Positions 1-10,108 of a stretch of DNA of 64,000 nucleotides are shown one piece after another. The number at the start of each line of letters is the position of its first letter. Within the stretch, counting starts at the first letter, position 1. Position numbers and translations under genes: made by a program. The notes beneath the pieces were generated by a model. The model was not told where the DNA came from. It saw only the letters and a program-made list of their open reading frames with translations, and searched no databases. This DNA is from Ampelocalamus luodianensis (lineage: Eukaryota; Streptophyta; Magnoliopsida; Poales; Poaceae), in contig CM070617.1 of the NCBI GenBank assembly GCA_036346255.1, positions 24,913,080 through 24,977,079 on the forward strand, given 5' to 3'.

Positions 1-237
1 TTCGTAGTTGGAGAAACCGATAGGATGCTCAAGATATTTTTCTGTTTCTTGTAAAGCTTCTTTGTATTTTAACATATAACTTCTGAAGGGTTTATTCTGC
101 ACTTTATATTGATATTATCTTTGTATTGATATTTTTTCCCAGTGACTTCTAGGTTTAAATATTTTAATTTTTCAATAATGATAAAAAGATAATATTCAAA
201 GTTACTGTTTAATCAGAGTCTTTCAATAACCTAAACC
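1..237 (-). mobile_element. Inverted fragment of the endogenous RTBV-like pararetrovirus
   Basis: Read on the minus strand, this stretch repeats the viral sequence that follows the primer-binding site at 248-408 and then jumps to the ORF2-like segment (compare 814-890 and 6592-6667). It lacks the roughly 400-bp ORF1 segment present at 409-808, so it matches the unit B deletion type (6429-6667) better than its neighbour. With 248 onward it forms a large inverted repeat around a 10-bp spacer. The left edge of the window cuts it, so its outer limit is unknown. Seen directly; the rearrangement mechanism is inference. Confidence 0.85.
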
Positions 238-249
238 TGGTATCAGAGG
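238..249 (+). promoter_or_regulatory. tRNA-Met primer-binding site of viral unit A
   Basis: TGGTATCAGAGG matches the 3' end of plant initiator tRNA-Met, the minus-strand primer of caulimovirids. It conventionally marks position 1 of a pararetroviral genome. The same site recurs at 6417, giving a unit length of about 6.18 kb. Confidence 0.85.
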
Positions 250-443
250 TTTAGGTTATTGATAAACTCTGATTAAACAGTAACTTTGAATATTATCTTT
301 TTATCATCATTGAAAAATTAAAATATTTAAACCTAGAAGTCACTTCTGGGAAAAATATCAATACAAAAGATAATATCAATATAAAGTGCAGAATAAACCC
401 TTCAGAAGAACATAGTTGGCATACTCAACACAGCCAGTTAAAC

Positions 444-809
444 TTGCTTGTTGATCTTCTTTATAACTTTTATATAACTTGGGGCAAAAGACAAGACGAA
501 TTGGAATTGAAGTTAGAAAAGTTACATAAAGAACACAGTCAATTATTCGACAAATATTCGCTCATAAATAATAATATAAATTTAGTCTTACAAATATTAG
601 AAGAAGGTAAGATACAACAAAATAAAAATATTCAAAACAGTGATTATATTAAAGAAGAAGTTGCTCTATTATACAAGAAGATTGATCCTTTACTCATTAG
701 CAGTTCTGCTAAAACTTTAAGATCTTTAGAAAACCCAAAAGACTTAGATCAAGAAGTGCTAAAAATTAAGAATTTATTAGAAGAAGTTAAAACCTTGATT
801 CTCTCTTAG
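444..809 (+). CDS. ORF1-like protein of the pararetrovirus (121 codons, no ATG)
   Basis: An open frame rich in Lys, Glu, Leu and Asn with heptad-like coiled-coil character (DELELKLEKLHKEH near the start). It has no ATG: the first start-like codon is TTG at 444, and the frame stays open upstream through at least 333. RTBV ORF1 is known to start at a non-AUG codon, so an upstream non-AUG start is plausible. It stops with TAG at 807-809, five bases before the next ATG (814), which fits the tight ORF1-ORF2 spacing of badna- and tungroviruses. The whole segment is absent from unit B and from the inverted fragment at 1-237. Function in the exogenous virus is poorly defined. Confidence 0.6.
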   Translation: MLVDLLYNFYITWGKRQDELELKLEKLHKEHSQLFDKYSLINNNINLVLQILEEGKIQQNKNIQNSDYIKEEVALLYKKIDPLLISSSAKTLRSLENPKDLDQEVLKIKNLLEEVKTLILS

Positions 810-813
810 TTAT

Positions 814-987
814 ATGTTAAAATACAAAGAAGCTTTACAAGAAACAGAAAAATATCTTGAGCATCCTATCGGTTTCTCCAACTACGAATCACCTAAAGAA
901 GATTCTAAAGTAATAATAAGACAAAATAATACTATTATTCAATTATTAGTAAGAATTCGAATAAAATTGAGATCAAGAAAGAAATAA
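814..987 (+). CDS. ORF2-like short basic protein, unit A
   Basis: ATG at 814 to TAA at 985-987, 57 codons, ending in the basic run RIRIKLRSRKK. RTBV ORF2 encodes a small protein with a basic C-terminus that binds nucleic acid and the coat protein; position and basic tail match, but at 57 residues it is about half the usual length. It is nearly identical to 6592-6762 in unit B; the main difference is ETEKYLEHP here against ERKYLEHP there. Role is inferred from position and composition. Confidence 0.55.
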   Translation: MLKYKEALQETEKYLEHPIGFSNYESPKEDSKVIIRQNNTIIQLLVRIRIKLRSRKK

Positions 988-1045
988 AGAAATTGTGCTA
1001 GCCTCATCAGTTTAGTCACATCTTCCAAAGCCATAAATTGGAAAG

Positions 1046-1237
1046 ATGGATTTATTTAATCGCTTCAAGAGAAGTGAAAATACACTCTATTTAATAAAAG
1101 ATGATAGACCTTTTACCTTAACAGATAAGAGTAAAAGTAATAGTAAAAATATCGAAGATAAAAGAAAGCTTAGTGTTTCTAATTTTATAGAAACATTAGA
1201 CCTAGAGAGTGAAATAAAATATTATAAGACAAATTAA
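1046..1237 (+). pseudogene. ORF3 polyprotein start with the movement-protein core deleted, unit A
   Basis: ATG at 1046 opens MDLFNRFKRSENTLYLIKD. After about 45 residues the frame joins SVSNFIETLDLESEIKYY, which corresponds to SVSEFMEKLDLDSEIKHC at 7744 in unit B. In unit B about 0.9 kb of movement-protein sequence lies between the equivalent points, so unit A carries an internal deletion of that domain. The frame then stops at 1235-1237. A dead remnant of the polyprotein N-terminus. Confidence 0.7.
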
Positions 1238-2920
1238 AATATCTAGCGTAAGAATATAATTATTCTACAATAGCGAATGGTCTATAATAAAAGAGAAAGA
1301 AATCTATTTTACTAGAGAATTATATAGGTTAAGAAAAACAAAAAAGGACAAGGATTTAGCTATCGAAAATGTAAAAATACAAAGTAATAAGAATAAATGT
1401 ACCAGAATGTAATTAAAAAATAATATCAAAGAAGTAAAAAAGATAGATACTAAAACAGAACAAATAGTAAGTGAAGAAGAGCAATGGGAAACTAATGAAA
1501 AATTACTATTAGAAAGCTATGAAGAAGAAAATAAATTAGAAAATGAAATATGCATTGAAGAAGAAATTACAAATGCCTCTGAACATAACAATGATTTTAT
1601 AAACTCTTTAGATGAGATAGGCCTACATAATTTAGATAATGCTATAGAAGCCATGGAAGTAGAAACAGAAAGAAAAGAAGATATGGGGATAGTTCATCAA
1701 AAATGAAGGAGAAATGGAAAGACCATCTAGAATGGCAGAACTTGGCCGTAAAAGAAGATTATACATATAATTATATCCTGGACAATATAGACATATGGGA
1801 TCAAAAAGAAGAGAGTTTGAAAAGCAAAGAAATTCCAAAATTATAAAAGTGATGGTGCTATTCTTAACTTAGTGCACATGACCCTATAGATTGGCCAAAT
1901 ATTATAAGCATATGGAAAGGCTTAATAGTGCAAAAATATATGCAAAATCAGACAATATAGGAAATAAAGTTGAAGATATGATAACATACTTAGAAACATT
2001 TCTAGGAGAATCTGAAAAGTTTTATGGGAACAATGGGTAGAAAAATCATGGTCTTTATGAAGAATTAAAAGAGCAGTAGTAATCCATATAATTTTGCAAA
2101 TATGATATCAAATATTATTATAGCGTAAGATCCGAATTAGGATATACTACTTTACGAATGAAAGGTTAAAAGAAATAGAAAAATTAACATTAACCAATTG
2201 GAAAGGAATAAAAGAATTTTCACAACATTATCTATATAATGCTACTATCGCAAACAAGGCTACAACATAAGTATAGTTGAAAGATATTTTAACAAATTAC
2301 CCGATCCATTAGGAAGTATGATATATGAAGAATATAAAAGAAACTCAAGGTTCAATCCTTAATATATCTCAAGCTATAACTTTTGTCTTTAAACAATTAA
2401 AAAGATATGTACAAGTATACAAGCTCAAAGATCTATGAAATATGCAGACTATAATTTTTGTAATAAGATAGTCCAAATACCTTTAACTTATGGAGAAGAG
2501 AAATCTACAAATAAAAATATCGAAACCCTTAATAAAGGTTATAAGACTAAGAAAAGATTCTTTCTAAAAGATCGATAATAGAAGTCCATATTTACATAAA
2601 AGGAATGTAAGGCGTTATGATCCTAGAAAGAATTATGATAAAACTTGTAGATGTTTTATATGCAATTCCCCTGATCATTTAAGTACAACATGTCCTAATA
2701 AAGATCAGAAAAGATATTCTAGTAAATATGAAGAACAAGAAAGAGTTTTAATCATAGACAGTATAAATGAAAATATATTAGTTTGTGATGATCAAATAAA
2801 GGATGATGAATCAATATATTCAATAATTGAAACAGAAGAAATTGAGAACAATGAAGAAGAATATGAGTCAAGCAATGATGAATTAGATTTAATAGATGAA
2901 CTAGCTGGTCTAAGAGTTGA
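1238..2920 (+). pseudogene. ORF3 coat-protein region with zinc knuckle, unit A (frameshifted)
   Basis: No long frame survives, but the sequence parallels 7780-9500 of unit B. It begins with an acidic stretch (EEEQWETNEKLLLESYEEEN near 1470-1530), continues through the capsid core, and contains CRCFICNSPDHLSTTC at about 2648-2695, a CCHC zinc knuckle typical of caulimovirid capsid proteins. An acidic Glu/Asp-rich segment follows. Multiple one- and two-base indels relative to unit B break the frame, several of them at CAG/CTG sites (2121-2126, 2151-2160), so some breaks may be technical. Confidence 0.7.
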
Positions 2921-2921
2921 A

Positions 2922-3305
2922 ATGATGGACCAAGTAAGCTGTGAACATGATTGGATCAAAGGAAAAGGAGATTATAATATAAAATGTGCCTTTTGTATAT
3001 ATTATCCAAGTCAAGAAAATAGAGCTACTTGTAGTCTATGTCTAAAACAAGCATGCTCTTCATGTCTAAAGGCAAAAAATCAAATTTGGAAAAAAGAAAT
3101 AGAGTTAGAATCAGAAGAAAGAATATTGTCCAATAGAGTTAGAATATTAGAAAACAGGATTAATAATCTAGAAGTTAAAATAGAAGAACTAAACAATCAA
3201 ATAAATAAGCCACATGAAGAAGAAATTGTAGAAAATACTGAGTTTAAAGAACAAACTATAATATTAAAAGATAACAAAGGGGCTAAAATAACTCAGCTTA
3301 AATAA
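2922..3305 (+). pseudogene. ORF3 Cys-rich and coiled-coil segment, unit A
   Basis: An open frame of 127 codons, internal to the polyprotein. It has a second Cys-rich cluster (CAFCIYYPSQENRATC, then CSLCLKQACSSC) around residues 23-53, followed by a coiled coil from about residue 57 (RILENRINNLEVKIEELNN). RTBV and badnaviruses have a Cys-rich zone between the capsid and protease, which fits. The first ATG is probably not a true start because this is polyprotein interior. Close to 9490-9867 of unit B. Confidence 0.65.
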
Positions 3306-3339
3306 TACAATAACTAATCTTGAAAATAAATATATATTA

Positions 3340-3831
3340 AAATTACCCTTTAAAGATGTTTTGGGAATAAGAATCCAAGAAAAAATAAAACTAAAGCCAA
3401 ACATTATTTTTAAAATATTAGCTTTAGTAGATACAGATGTACAAAAATATCATCCATAGCAAATATCTCATAAAATGTCCTGATATTGTTCAAACAATAG
3501 ATGATAATAAAGCGAAATATCCACGATATGTCAGAATAAAAAGGTCCATAATAATTTGGCTTATAATATTGAAATATATATAAATGATACAAAATATATA
3601 ATAGATGAAATTACAATAAGAGACTTATCAATGATAAATGAAGACATGATAATTGGTCTTAGATTTTTACAACAATCAATACAGACTACAATTATACATG
3701 AACAAGGAATCACATTCATTCCATATCAAGATAATATTTCAGAAGAGCGAAAGCGTGGTGAGACCCCTTCATCACGAATTCAAAGAAACTTAGAAATTTC
3801 TAATGTTAATCTTCAAAACAATATATTCTAA
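3340..3831 (+). pseudogene. ORF3 aspartic protease, unit A (active-site change and frameshift)
   Basis: The reading ALVDTDVQKYHP at 3420-3455 aligns with the retropepsin motif in which Asp-Thr-Gly is expected; here the Gly position reads Asp and the frame breaks soon after. The next part resumes at 3556 (AYNIEIYINDTKYIIDE...) and ends in IIGLRFLQQS...GITFIPYQD, the C-terminal half of a caulimovirid protease. Beyond 3831 one would expect reverse transcriptase and RNase H; the sequence goes straight to ORF4, so both are deleted. Confidence 0.65.
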
Positions 3832-3876
3832 ATAAAAATAAAAAACGAATTATGTGCAAATATTGAACAAACAGCT

Positions 3877-4546
3877 ATGAAGCGTCACGATATTAAAACA
3901 CCTAACATGCTATTTCATTTTGCAGGTATGAAGAAGACAATGAATTATAATGGGATAGAATCTTTCAGCTTTGGAGATAATAAGCTCAAAATATTCCCAC
4001 CAAATTCATATAAATTTAAGCCAAAAGACCATATAATCATTGATGAAATACAAGAATGTATATTGGATAATTTCTGGTACCAATATAATAATAAACGTGA
4101 AGATAAAGGCTATATGTTATCAATATTAAACAGCCTTTCTGAATATTTTCATATAAAAAATGAGACAATATCAATATCAGAGAATTGGGAGACCATAGAA
4201 TGTAAGACTTTATATGTGGTATTTGAAGGAGAATACCAGAATATATATATCATTTGAAGAAATAGTGGCTCAAAAAATAGATTCAAAATTAACAGGAGGA
4301 ATATCTTGGAAGAAATACACAAATATTGATGAAGCTATGGCTCAAGCTAGAAAAATATTGGGAGTAAATTATTATATGGAGCCAGCCGCCAAGAATTATA
4401 TCCAAAAATATAGAAAATTAAAAAATAAGGAAACCGTTGGGTCTTCACCCTTGGTAAATACAGAGACATCAAAAAAGAATTCATATAAAGAATGTCTAGT
4501 CAAAGGACAAATCCTTAGACGAATCATATATAGACTTGAAGATTGA
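3877..4546 (+). pseudogene. ORF4-like protein with viroplasmin-type domain, unit A
   Basis: Two overlapping frames (3877-4257 and 4214-4546) read as one protein across a small frameshift near 4250. The segment TLYVVFEGEYQNIYISFEE, followed by GGISWKKYTNIDEAMAQARK, has the layout of the caulimovirus viroplasmin N-terminal fold (hydrophobic strand, G-IY-SWEE, KKY, EEA helix). In RTBV, ORF4 is expressed from a spliced RNA and is of uncertain function. Placement before the promoter region fits ORF4. A second frameshifted copy is at 27600-28256. Confidence 0.55.
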
Positions 4547-5132
4547 TGAAAAATTCGAGAATATATCTTCGCAATGGAAGAAAAATATAAAGGAAGAAAT
4601 ATTAATAGATATAAGAAATGAAATGAATTTTAAGTTTGAAGAAATCAAGAAGGCAATTGATGAAAAATTTGATATATCAACATCAGATATAGAAATTATG
4701 GATATTCTTTGACATGGGCAATCCCAAAATTAAAAGAATATTGAAGATAACCCTACGAAGGTACGCCAATATTGATGGGTAATATCATTTAAAAGATTCA
4801 TATATGTGAATAGGAAATTTCCAATTCATACATATACCAGAAGATTAATTATATCAGCAAATAAAGACAATCCATGCGCTCACCAGAAGATTCATGAAAG
4901 CCAGCTCATACTTGTGACACCAGTAAGAAGAAAAAGGAATATGGATAAAATCAAAGATCCATTTTTACCAAACAAGAAAATTGTGCACCATGGTACAATG
5001 AACCGACAAAGGTACTATGAGTCACTCATACCAAGGACACATATTTGTCTTTACCAAGCCAAAGGGTTATGCAACGTGGTGCTTGAGCTCAAACAAAAGA
5101 AAATCACCACGACATCATGTAACATTAAATGA
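4547..5132 (+). pseudogene. ORF4 downstream segment, unit A
   Basis: The first 250 bases encode a frameshifted acidic/Lys-rich stretch. From 4806 an open 108-codon frame follows (NRKFPIHTYTRRLIISANKD...), almost identical to 28517-28843. It is basic, with RRKRN and Lys-rich runs, and ends just before the promoter. No known domain was recognised; it may be the C-terminal part of ORF4. Preservation in both units suggests it was intact at integration. Confidence 0.4.
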
Positions 5133-5138
5133 TAGGTT

Positions 5139-5360
5139 CTACCTACCTAAGAATCTATCATGAAGTGTCAGAGAATTATGTTTTGTGTTATTTTTCTTTG
5201 TTGTCCTGTAAAGGTTTAGCAACCTTGTTTTAAGGCTATAATAGCCTAGGTACTTGTTTAAGTAAATAAAGGTTGGAGGCTCATGAAGACTCAGGAGACG
5301 ATTCTTCCAGCTTCTCTCGACACTATAAAAGGAGATCATCAGCCGAAGAAAGGAAGAGAG
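5139..5360 (+). promoter_or_regulatory. Pararetroviral promoter, unit A
   Basis: CACTATAAAAGGAG places a TATA box at 5324-5330, with transcription expected from about 5355. Upstream lie a GAGGCTCATGAAGACTC element and an AT-rich stretch with AATAAA near 5266. The block is copied at 28869-29070 with few changes. Location after ORF4 and before a long leader is typical of tungrovirus promoters. Confidence 0.65.
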
Positions 5361-6416
5361 GAAGAAGAAGAAAAGAGAAACACAGAGCAAGAGTTAGCAT
5401 TAGCCTTCCACAATAGTGCTCTCTCTTTTAGTAGTAAGACTCCATTGTAAAAATATATCCATCCAGAGTCCGTAATATTCTCTGCACAAGGTAACCTCTA
5501 TCTTTGTTGTTAATCGTCGGGTTTCCCGAAAGGGAAAACCATATGTAAGCTATGTTTGTGGAAATGAAGTGGTTTTGAATATTCTTGAGTTTTCTTAGTT
5601 TATTCATATGAGGCAAGGTTTTATGCTAAGGACTCTATAGGAGACCCTCAAAGTGGTTCTGTAAATTCCCTAGATGGGCGAGTTCCTGTGGGTGGTGTGA
5701 ACATTAGGCCGTAGAGAAGTGTTCCTTCTGTGGAACTGCCTGGAGGACGATAAAAATTACCTCATATGACCATAACTAAGAACGTTTAAAGAAAAAGCTT
5801 AGCCACTTCAAGCAAATTAGCAAGAAATATAGTGAGTATTTAGTAGGACTTTACAACCTCTGCACAAAACCTGCCACATATTGGTTTCGCCAACTGCAAG
5901 ATCCTCGAGATAAAGATAAAAATAAAAATAAAAATACTATTCATAATACTATTCACATCATTCACGAATACTATTCACATCATTCACGAATACTATTCAC
6001 ACTATTCACAAATACTATTCACATTATTGATTTAATACTATTCACACTATTCACGAATACTATTCACCAAATCAGAATATTACTAATTACAAATTATAGT
6101 ATACTTGGTGGTTTAAACCACTATATATATCACTTTCATACTCATAAATATCAAAAGCATATTCAATACATAAACTTTGAATATTTAGAACGCATATCAT
6201 TCATCTTATATCAAAATCAGTTTTGGTATCCTATATATTTGTGAATATATTCTGAGCTAAGAGATAAAATCTCTCAGCAAATATCTTGTTTTATTATTTA
6301 ATATTTGTTTTTATTATTATTTGAATATTTTAATTTTTAATTATCTTTTTAATCATTTGAATAGCAATTTATATTCCGCAGTTTACTTCGTAATACACTC
6401 AGCATAAACCTCTTAA
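5361..6416 (+). other. Pararetroviral leader/intergenic region, unit A
   Basis: AT-rich, gene-poor sequence from the expected transcription start to the next primer-binding site. It contains only very short ORFs, a 22-bp-type repeat array (5934-6067), and AAACCTC/GAGGTTT inverted repeats flanking the primer-binding site at 6417. Long structured leaders with short ORFs are usual in this virus group. The counterpart is 29071-30112. Confidence 0.65.
5934..6067 (+). repeat. Tandem array of ATACTATTCAC-type units in the viral leader
   Basis: About six degenerate copies of a roughly 21-22 bp unit (ATACTATTCACATCATTCACG), preceded by AAAAAT repeats. A matching array with the same unit order is at 29644-29778, so it was part of the viral genome and not generated after integration. 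Confidence 0.85.
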
Positions 6417-6428
6417 TGGTATCAGAGG
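6417..6428 (+). promoter_or_regulatory. tRNA-Met primer-binding site of viral unit B
   Basis: A second TGGTATCAGAGG, 6179 bp after the first, marking the junction between tandem viral units. Confidence 0.85.
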
Positions 6429-6591
6429 TTTAGGTTGTGAAAAGACTCTGATTGAACAGTAACTTTGAATATTATCTTTTTAACATCATTGAAAAATTAA
6501 AATATTTAAACCTAGAAGTCACTTCTGGGAAAAATATCAATACAAAAGATAATATCAATATAAAGTGCAGAATAAACCCTTCAGAAGTTAT

Positions 6592-6762
6592 ATGTTAAAA
6601 TACAAAGAAGCTTTACAAGAAAGAAAATATCTTGAGCATCCTATCGCTTTCTCCAACTACGAATCACCTAAAGAAGATTCTAAAGTAATAATAAGACAAA
6701 ATAATACTATTCTTCAATTATTAGTAAGAATTCGAATAAAATTGAGATCAAGAAAGAAATAA
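6592..6762 (+). CDS. ORF2-like short basic protein, unit B
   Basis: ATG at 6592 to TAA at 6760-6762, 56 codons, with the same basic C-terminus as 814-987. A slightly earlier frame start at 6565 lacks viral support because it runs through the ORF1 deletion junction. Same interpretation as unit A: a nucleic-acid-binding ORF2 homologue, inferred. Confidence 0.5.
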   Translation: MLKYKEALQERKYLEHPIAFSNYESPKEDSKVIIRQNNTILQLLVRIRIKLRSRKK

Positions 6763-6822
6763 AGAAATTGTGCTAGCCTCATCAGTTTAGTTACATCTTC
6801 CAAAGCTATAAATTCGAAAGAT

Positions 6823-7735
6823 GGACTTATCTAAAGACTTCATGAGAGAGATAACACACTAAATAGTAAATAAAGATGCTAGACCCATAACTTTAATAGA
6901 CAAGTTAAAATGTAAAAGTGAAGATATTGATAATCTACAAGAGATTGCATATAGAAAAGATCTAGAAAGATATCAAAAGGATACTTTAAGAAAAATAAAA
7001 CCTCAGCAGATATATCGTATGGGTATGTTTGAAAGCAAAACTGGATTATATAGAATATCTAGAGAAGTTGAATTAAGTGTTTTGACACAACCAGTTGAAT
7101 TAAGAATTGTGAGTAAACAAATTGAAAATGGGTTAAAATATTCAGGTTATAAATACATACATCAAGGAATGTATATTATAGGAATAAAAGGTATGACAAG
7201 GAAAAAATTAGGAACAAAAGTCTTAATATCCTTATTAGATAAAAGATGGGACGCAATAAACAAAGCGGCATTAGGATTCATAGAAGGAGATATGAATGAA
7301 AATAATTTAATAACTTATATAGCTCCAGATTTAATGATGCCTATAAAAGAATTCATAGAAAAAATGAGTTTTGGATTCCAAACTAAAGGATATGAAGATT
7401 TTAAAGGAACGAATTTATTAGTAAGCATAGAATTCATAGGAAGATTAACTAATAATAGTGGATCTAAATATAAGGTAAATGTAAATGACGAATTGAAAAA
7501 TGCAATCCAAAGGAATAAAATTCATGAGTCCCTTAAAAATTGGTTCTGAAGAAAGGGCAGGAGAAGAATGGAATATAAGTAATTTTATAGAAAATAAGGT
7601 TTTAAAACAACCCAATGATTATATAAGTTATCAAAATAATAATGGAAGCACAAGTATTAGGTTTACAAATTATAAAACTAGAGCCTTAGACGATTTAGAC
7701 TCGCTATATCCAACAAGATATTGAAGATAATAGAA
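6823..7735 (+). pseudogene. ORF3 movement-protein region, unit B
   Basis: The main open frame is 7019-7549, continued in another frame at 7500-7724. The protein has the pattern of the 30K-superfamily movement proteins of caulimovirids: hydrophobic strands, then LLDKRWDAINKAALGFIEGD at about residues 76-95, which carries the conserved Asp region, then strands to LVSIEFIGRLTNNS. The start at 6823 (MDLSKDF...) is broken by an early stop, so the region is not translatable as one protein. In exogenous tungrovirus this domain would act in cell-to-cell movement. It is absent from unit A. Confidence 0.65.
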
Positions 7736-7743
7736 GACACAGT

Positions 7744-8286
7744 GTGTCTGAATTTATGGAAAAATTAGACTTAGATAGTGAAATAAAACATTGTGAAAAC
7801 AAATTAAAACAAGCTGAAAACGAATATAATAATACTTGGAAATGTGATTGGCCTGCTATAAGAGAAAAAGAAATATATTTTTCTAGAGAAATATACAGAT
7901 TAAAAAAGTTAAAAAAGAATAGAGAATTAGCAATTGAAATTAAAAATGCAAAAATACAAAGTAATAAGAATAAATGTACCAGTAAGGCAGAATTAAAAAA
8001 TGATAATAAAGAAGTAAAAAAGTTAGATACTAAAACAGAACAAATAGTAAGTGAAGAAGAGCAATGGGAAACAAATGAAAAATTACTATTAGAAAGCTAT
8101 GAAGAAGAAAATAAATTAGAAAATGAAATATGCATTGAAGAAGAAATTACAAATGCCTCTGAACATAACAATGATTTTATAAACTCTTTAGATGAGATAG
8201 GCCTACATAATTTAGATAATGCTATAGAAGCCATGGAAGTAGAAACAGAAAGAAAAGAAGATATGGGGATAGTTCACTCAAAATGA
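7744..8286 (+). pseudogene. ORF3 coat-protein N-terminal segment, unit B
   Basis: A 180-codon open frame: a charged coiled-coil-like N-terminus (LDLDSEIKHCENKLKQAENE), a Lys-rich stretch, then a long acidic segment rich in Glu. Acidic regions before the capsid core are typical of badna- and tungrovirus polyproteins. The frame ends at 8284-8286 at a point where unit A and unit B differ by an indel (1697-1704 against 8275-8282). Confidence 0.6.
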
Positions 8287-9489
8287 AGGAGAAATGGAAA
8301 GACCATCTAGAATGGCAGAACTTGGCCGCGAGAAAAGAAGATTATACATATAATTATATCCCTGACAATATAGACATATGGGATCAAAAGAAGAGAGTTT
8401 GAAAAGAAGTGAAATTCCAAAATTATAAAAGTGATGGTGCTATTCTTAACTTAGCTGCACATGACCCTATAGATTGGCCAAATATTATAAGCATATGGAA
8501 AGGTTTAATAGTGCAAAATATATGCAAAATCAGCACAATATAGGAAATAAAGTTGAAGATATGATAACATACTTAGAAACATTTCTAGAGAATCAGAAAA
8601 GTTTTATGGGAACAATGGGTAGAAAAATCATGGTCTTTATGAAGAATTAAAAGAGCAGTAGTAATCCATATAATTTTGCAAATATGATATCAAATATTAT
8701 TATAGCAGAAGATCCGAATTAGGATATACTACTTTACAGAATGAAAGGTTAAAAGAAATAGAAAAATTAACATTAACCAATTGGAAAGGAATAAAAGAAT
8801 TTTCACAACATTATCTATATAATGCTACTCTCGCCAAACAAGGCTACAACATAAGTATAGTTGAAAGATATTTTAACAAATTACCCGATCCATTAGGAAG
8901 TATGATATATGAAGAATATAAAAAGAAACTCAAGGTTCAGTCCTTAATATATCTCAAGCTATAACTTTTGTCTTTAAACAATTAAAAAGATATGTACAAG
9001 TATACAAGCTCAAAGATCTATGAAATATGCAAACTATAATTTTGTAATAAGATAGTCCAAATACCTTTAACTTATGGAGAAGAGAAATCTACAAATAAAA
9101 ATATCGAAAACCTCGTAATAAAGGTTATAAGACTAAGAAAAGATTCTTTCTAAAAGATCGATAATAGAAGTCCATATTTACATAAAAGGAATGTAAGCGC
9201 TATGATCCTAGAAAGAATTATGATAAAACTTGTAGATGTTTTATATGTAATTCCCGATCATTTAAGTACAACATGTCCTAATAAAGATCGAAAAGATATT
9301 CTAGTAAATATGAAGAACAAGAAAGAGTTTTAATCATAGACAGATAAATGAAAATATATTAGTTTGTGATGATCAAATAAAGGATGATGAATCAATATAT
9401 TCAATAATTGAAACAGAAGAAATTGAGAACAATGAAGAAGAATATGAGTCAAGCAATGATGAATTAGATTTAATAGATGAACTAGCTGG
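8287..9489 (+). pseudogene. ORF3 capsid core and zinc knuckle, unit B (frameshifted)
   Basis: Parallels 1705-2920 of unit A. The zinc-knuckle region is at about 9230-9275, where one Cys codon context is altered (CRCFICNSRSFKYN-like reading after a 2-base loss). Several differences from unit A are at CAG/CTG sites; in places unit B has the complete trinucleotide (8705 AGCAGAAG, 8736 ACAGAATG) while unit A lacks it. No intact ORF. Confidence 0.6.
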
Positions 9490-10108
9490 TCTAAGAGTTG
9501 AAATGATGGACCAAGTAAGTCAGAACATGATTGGATCAAAGGAAAAGGAGATTATAATATAAAATGTGCCTTTGTATATATTATCCAAGTCAAGAAAATA
9601 GAGCTACTTGTAGTCTATGTCTAAAACAAGCATGCTCTTCATGTCTAAAGGCAAAAATCAAATTTGGAAAAAGAAATAGAGTTAGAATCGGAAGAAAGAA
9701 TATTGTCCAATAGAGTTAGAATATTAGAAAACAGGATAAATAATCTAGAAGTTAAAATAGAAGAACTAAACAATCAAATAAATAAGCCACATGAAGAAGA
9801 AATTTTAGAAAATACTGAGTTTAAAGAACAAACTATAATATTAAAAGATAACAAAGGGCTAAAATAACCCAGCTTAAATAATACAATAACTAATCTTGAA
9901 AATAAATATATGGTAAAATTACCTTTAAAGATGTTTTGGGAATAAGAATCCCAGAAAAATAAAACTAAAGCCAAACATTATTTTTAAAATATTAGCTTTA
10001 GTAGATACAGATGTACAAAAAATATCATCCATAGCAAATATCTCATAAAATGTCCTGATATTGTTCAAACAATAGATGATAATAAAGCAGAAATATCCAC
10101 AGATATGT
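9490..10108 (+). pseudogene. ORF3 Cys-rich, coiled-coil and protease start, unit B
   Basis: Equivalent to 2916-3535 of unit A. The clearest frame is the coiled coil at 9664-9867. The protease motif region near 9995-10030 is followed by the Gypsy-1 insertion at 10109. The protease C-terminal half resumes at 27256. Confidence 0.6.
10104..10108 (+). repeat. Gypsy-1 target-site duplication TATGT (left copy)
   Basis: TATGT precedes TGTAACACC at 10109 and is repeated at 27251-27255 after TATTACA. Joining the flanks restores the viral sequence GATATGTCAG seen uninterrupted at 3523-3532. Confidence 0.92.

Larger units (their letters stand above)
238..6416 (+). mobile_element. Endogenous rice tungro bacilliform virus-like unit A (defective)
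   Basis: One head-to-tail unit from primer-binding site to primer-binding site, in tungrovirus order: ORF1-like frame, short basic ORF2-like frame, ORF3 polyprotein pieces (movement-protein start, coat protein with zinc knuckle, Cys-rich region, aspartic protease), an ORF4 region with a viroplasmin-like domain, a TATA promoter and a long AT-rich leader. It is about 6.2 kb against the roughly 8 kb of exogenous RTBV. The shortfall is explained by two deletions: the movement-protein core is missing near 1238, and the protease runs directly into ORF4 near 3831 with no reverse transcriptase or RNase H. The frames are also interrupted. This is a fossil copy with no complete replication gene. Family assignment rests on gene order and motifs. 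Confidence 0.85.
6417..10108 (+). mobile_element. Endogenous RTBV-like unit B, left part (interrupted by Gypsy-1)
   Basis: Directly continues unit A in tandem. It differs in two ways: the ORF1 segment (409-808 of unit A) is missing, CTTCAGAAG joining straight to TTATATGTT at 6589, and the movement-protein region deleted from unit A is present (6823-7735). It proceeds to the protease and is broken at 10108 by Gypsy-1, resuming at 27251. The target-site duplication TATGT (10104-10108 and 27251-27255) confirms that the retroelement inserted after the virus integrated. Confidence 0.85.

Noticed and set aside
409..808. The ORF1 segment missing from unit B as a spliced intron reverse-copied into DNA
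   Set aside because: The right side TCTCTTAG looks like an acceptor, but the left side (CAGAAG|AACATA) has no GT donor, so a simple deletion is more likely.
5934..6067. CRISPR-like or satellite array
   Set aside because: Short degenerate contiguous units without spacers, present in both viral units; a leader tandem repeat.
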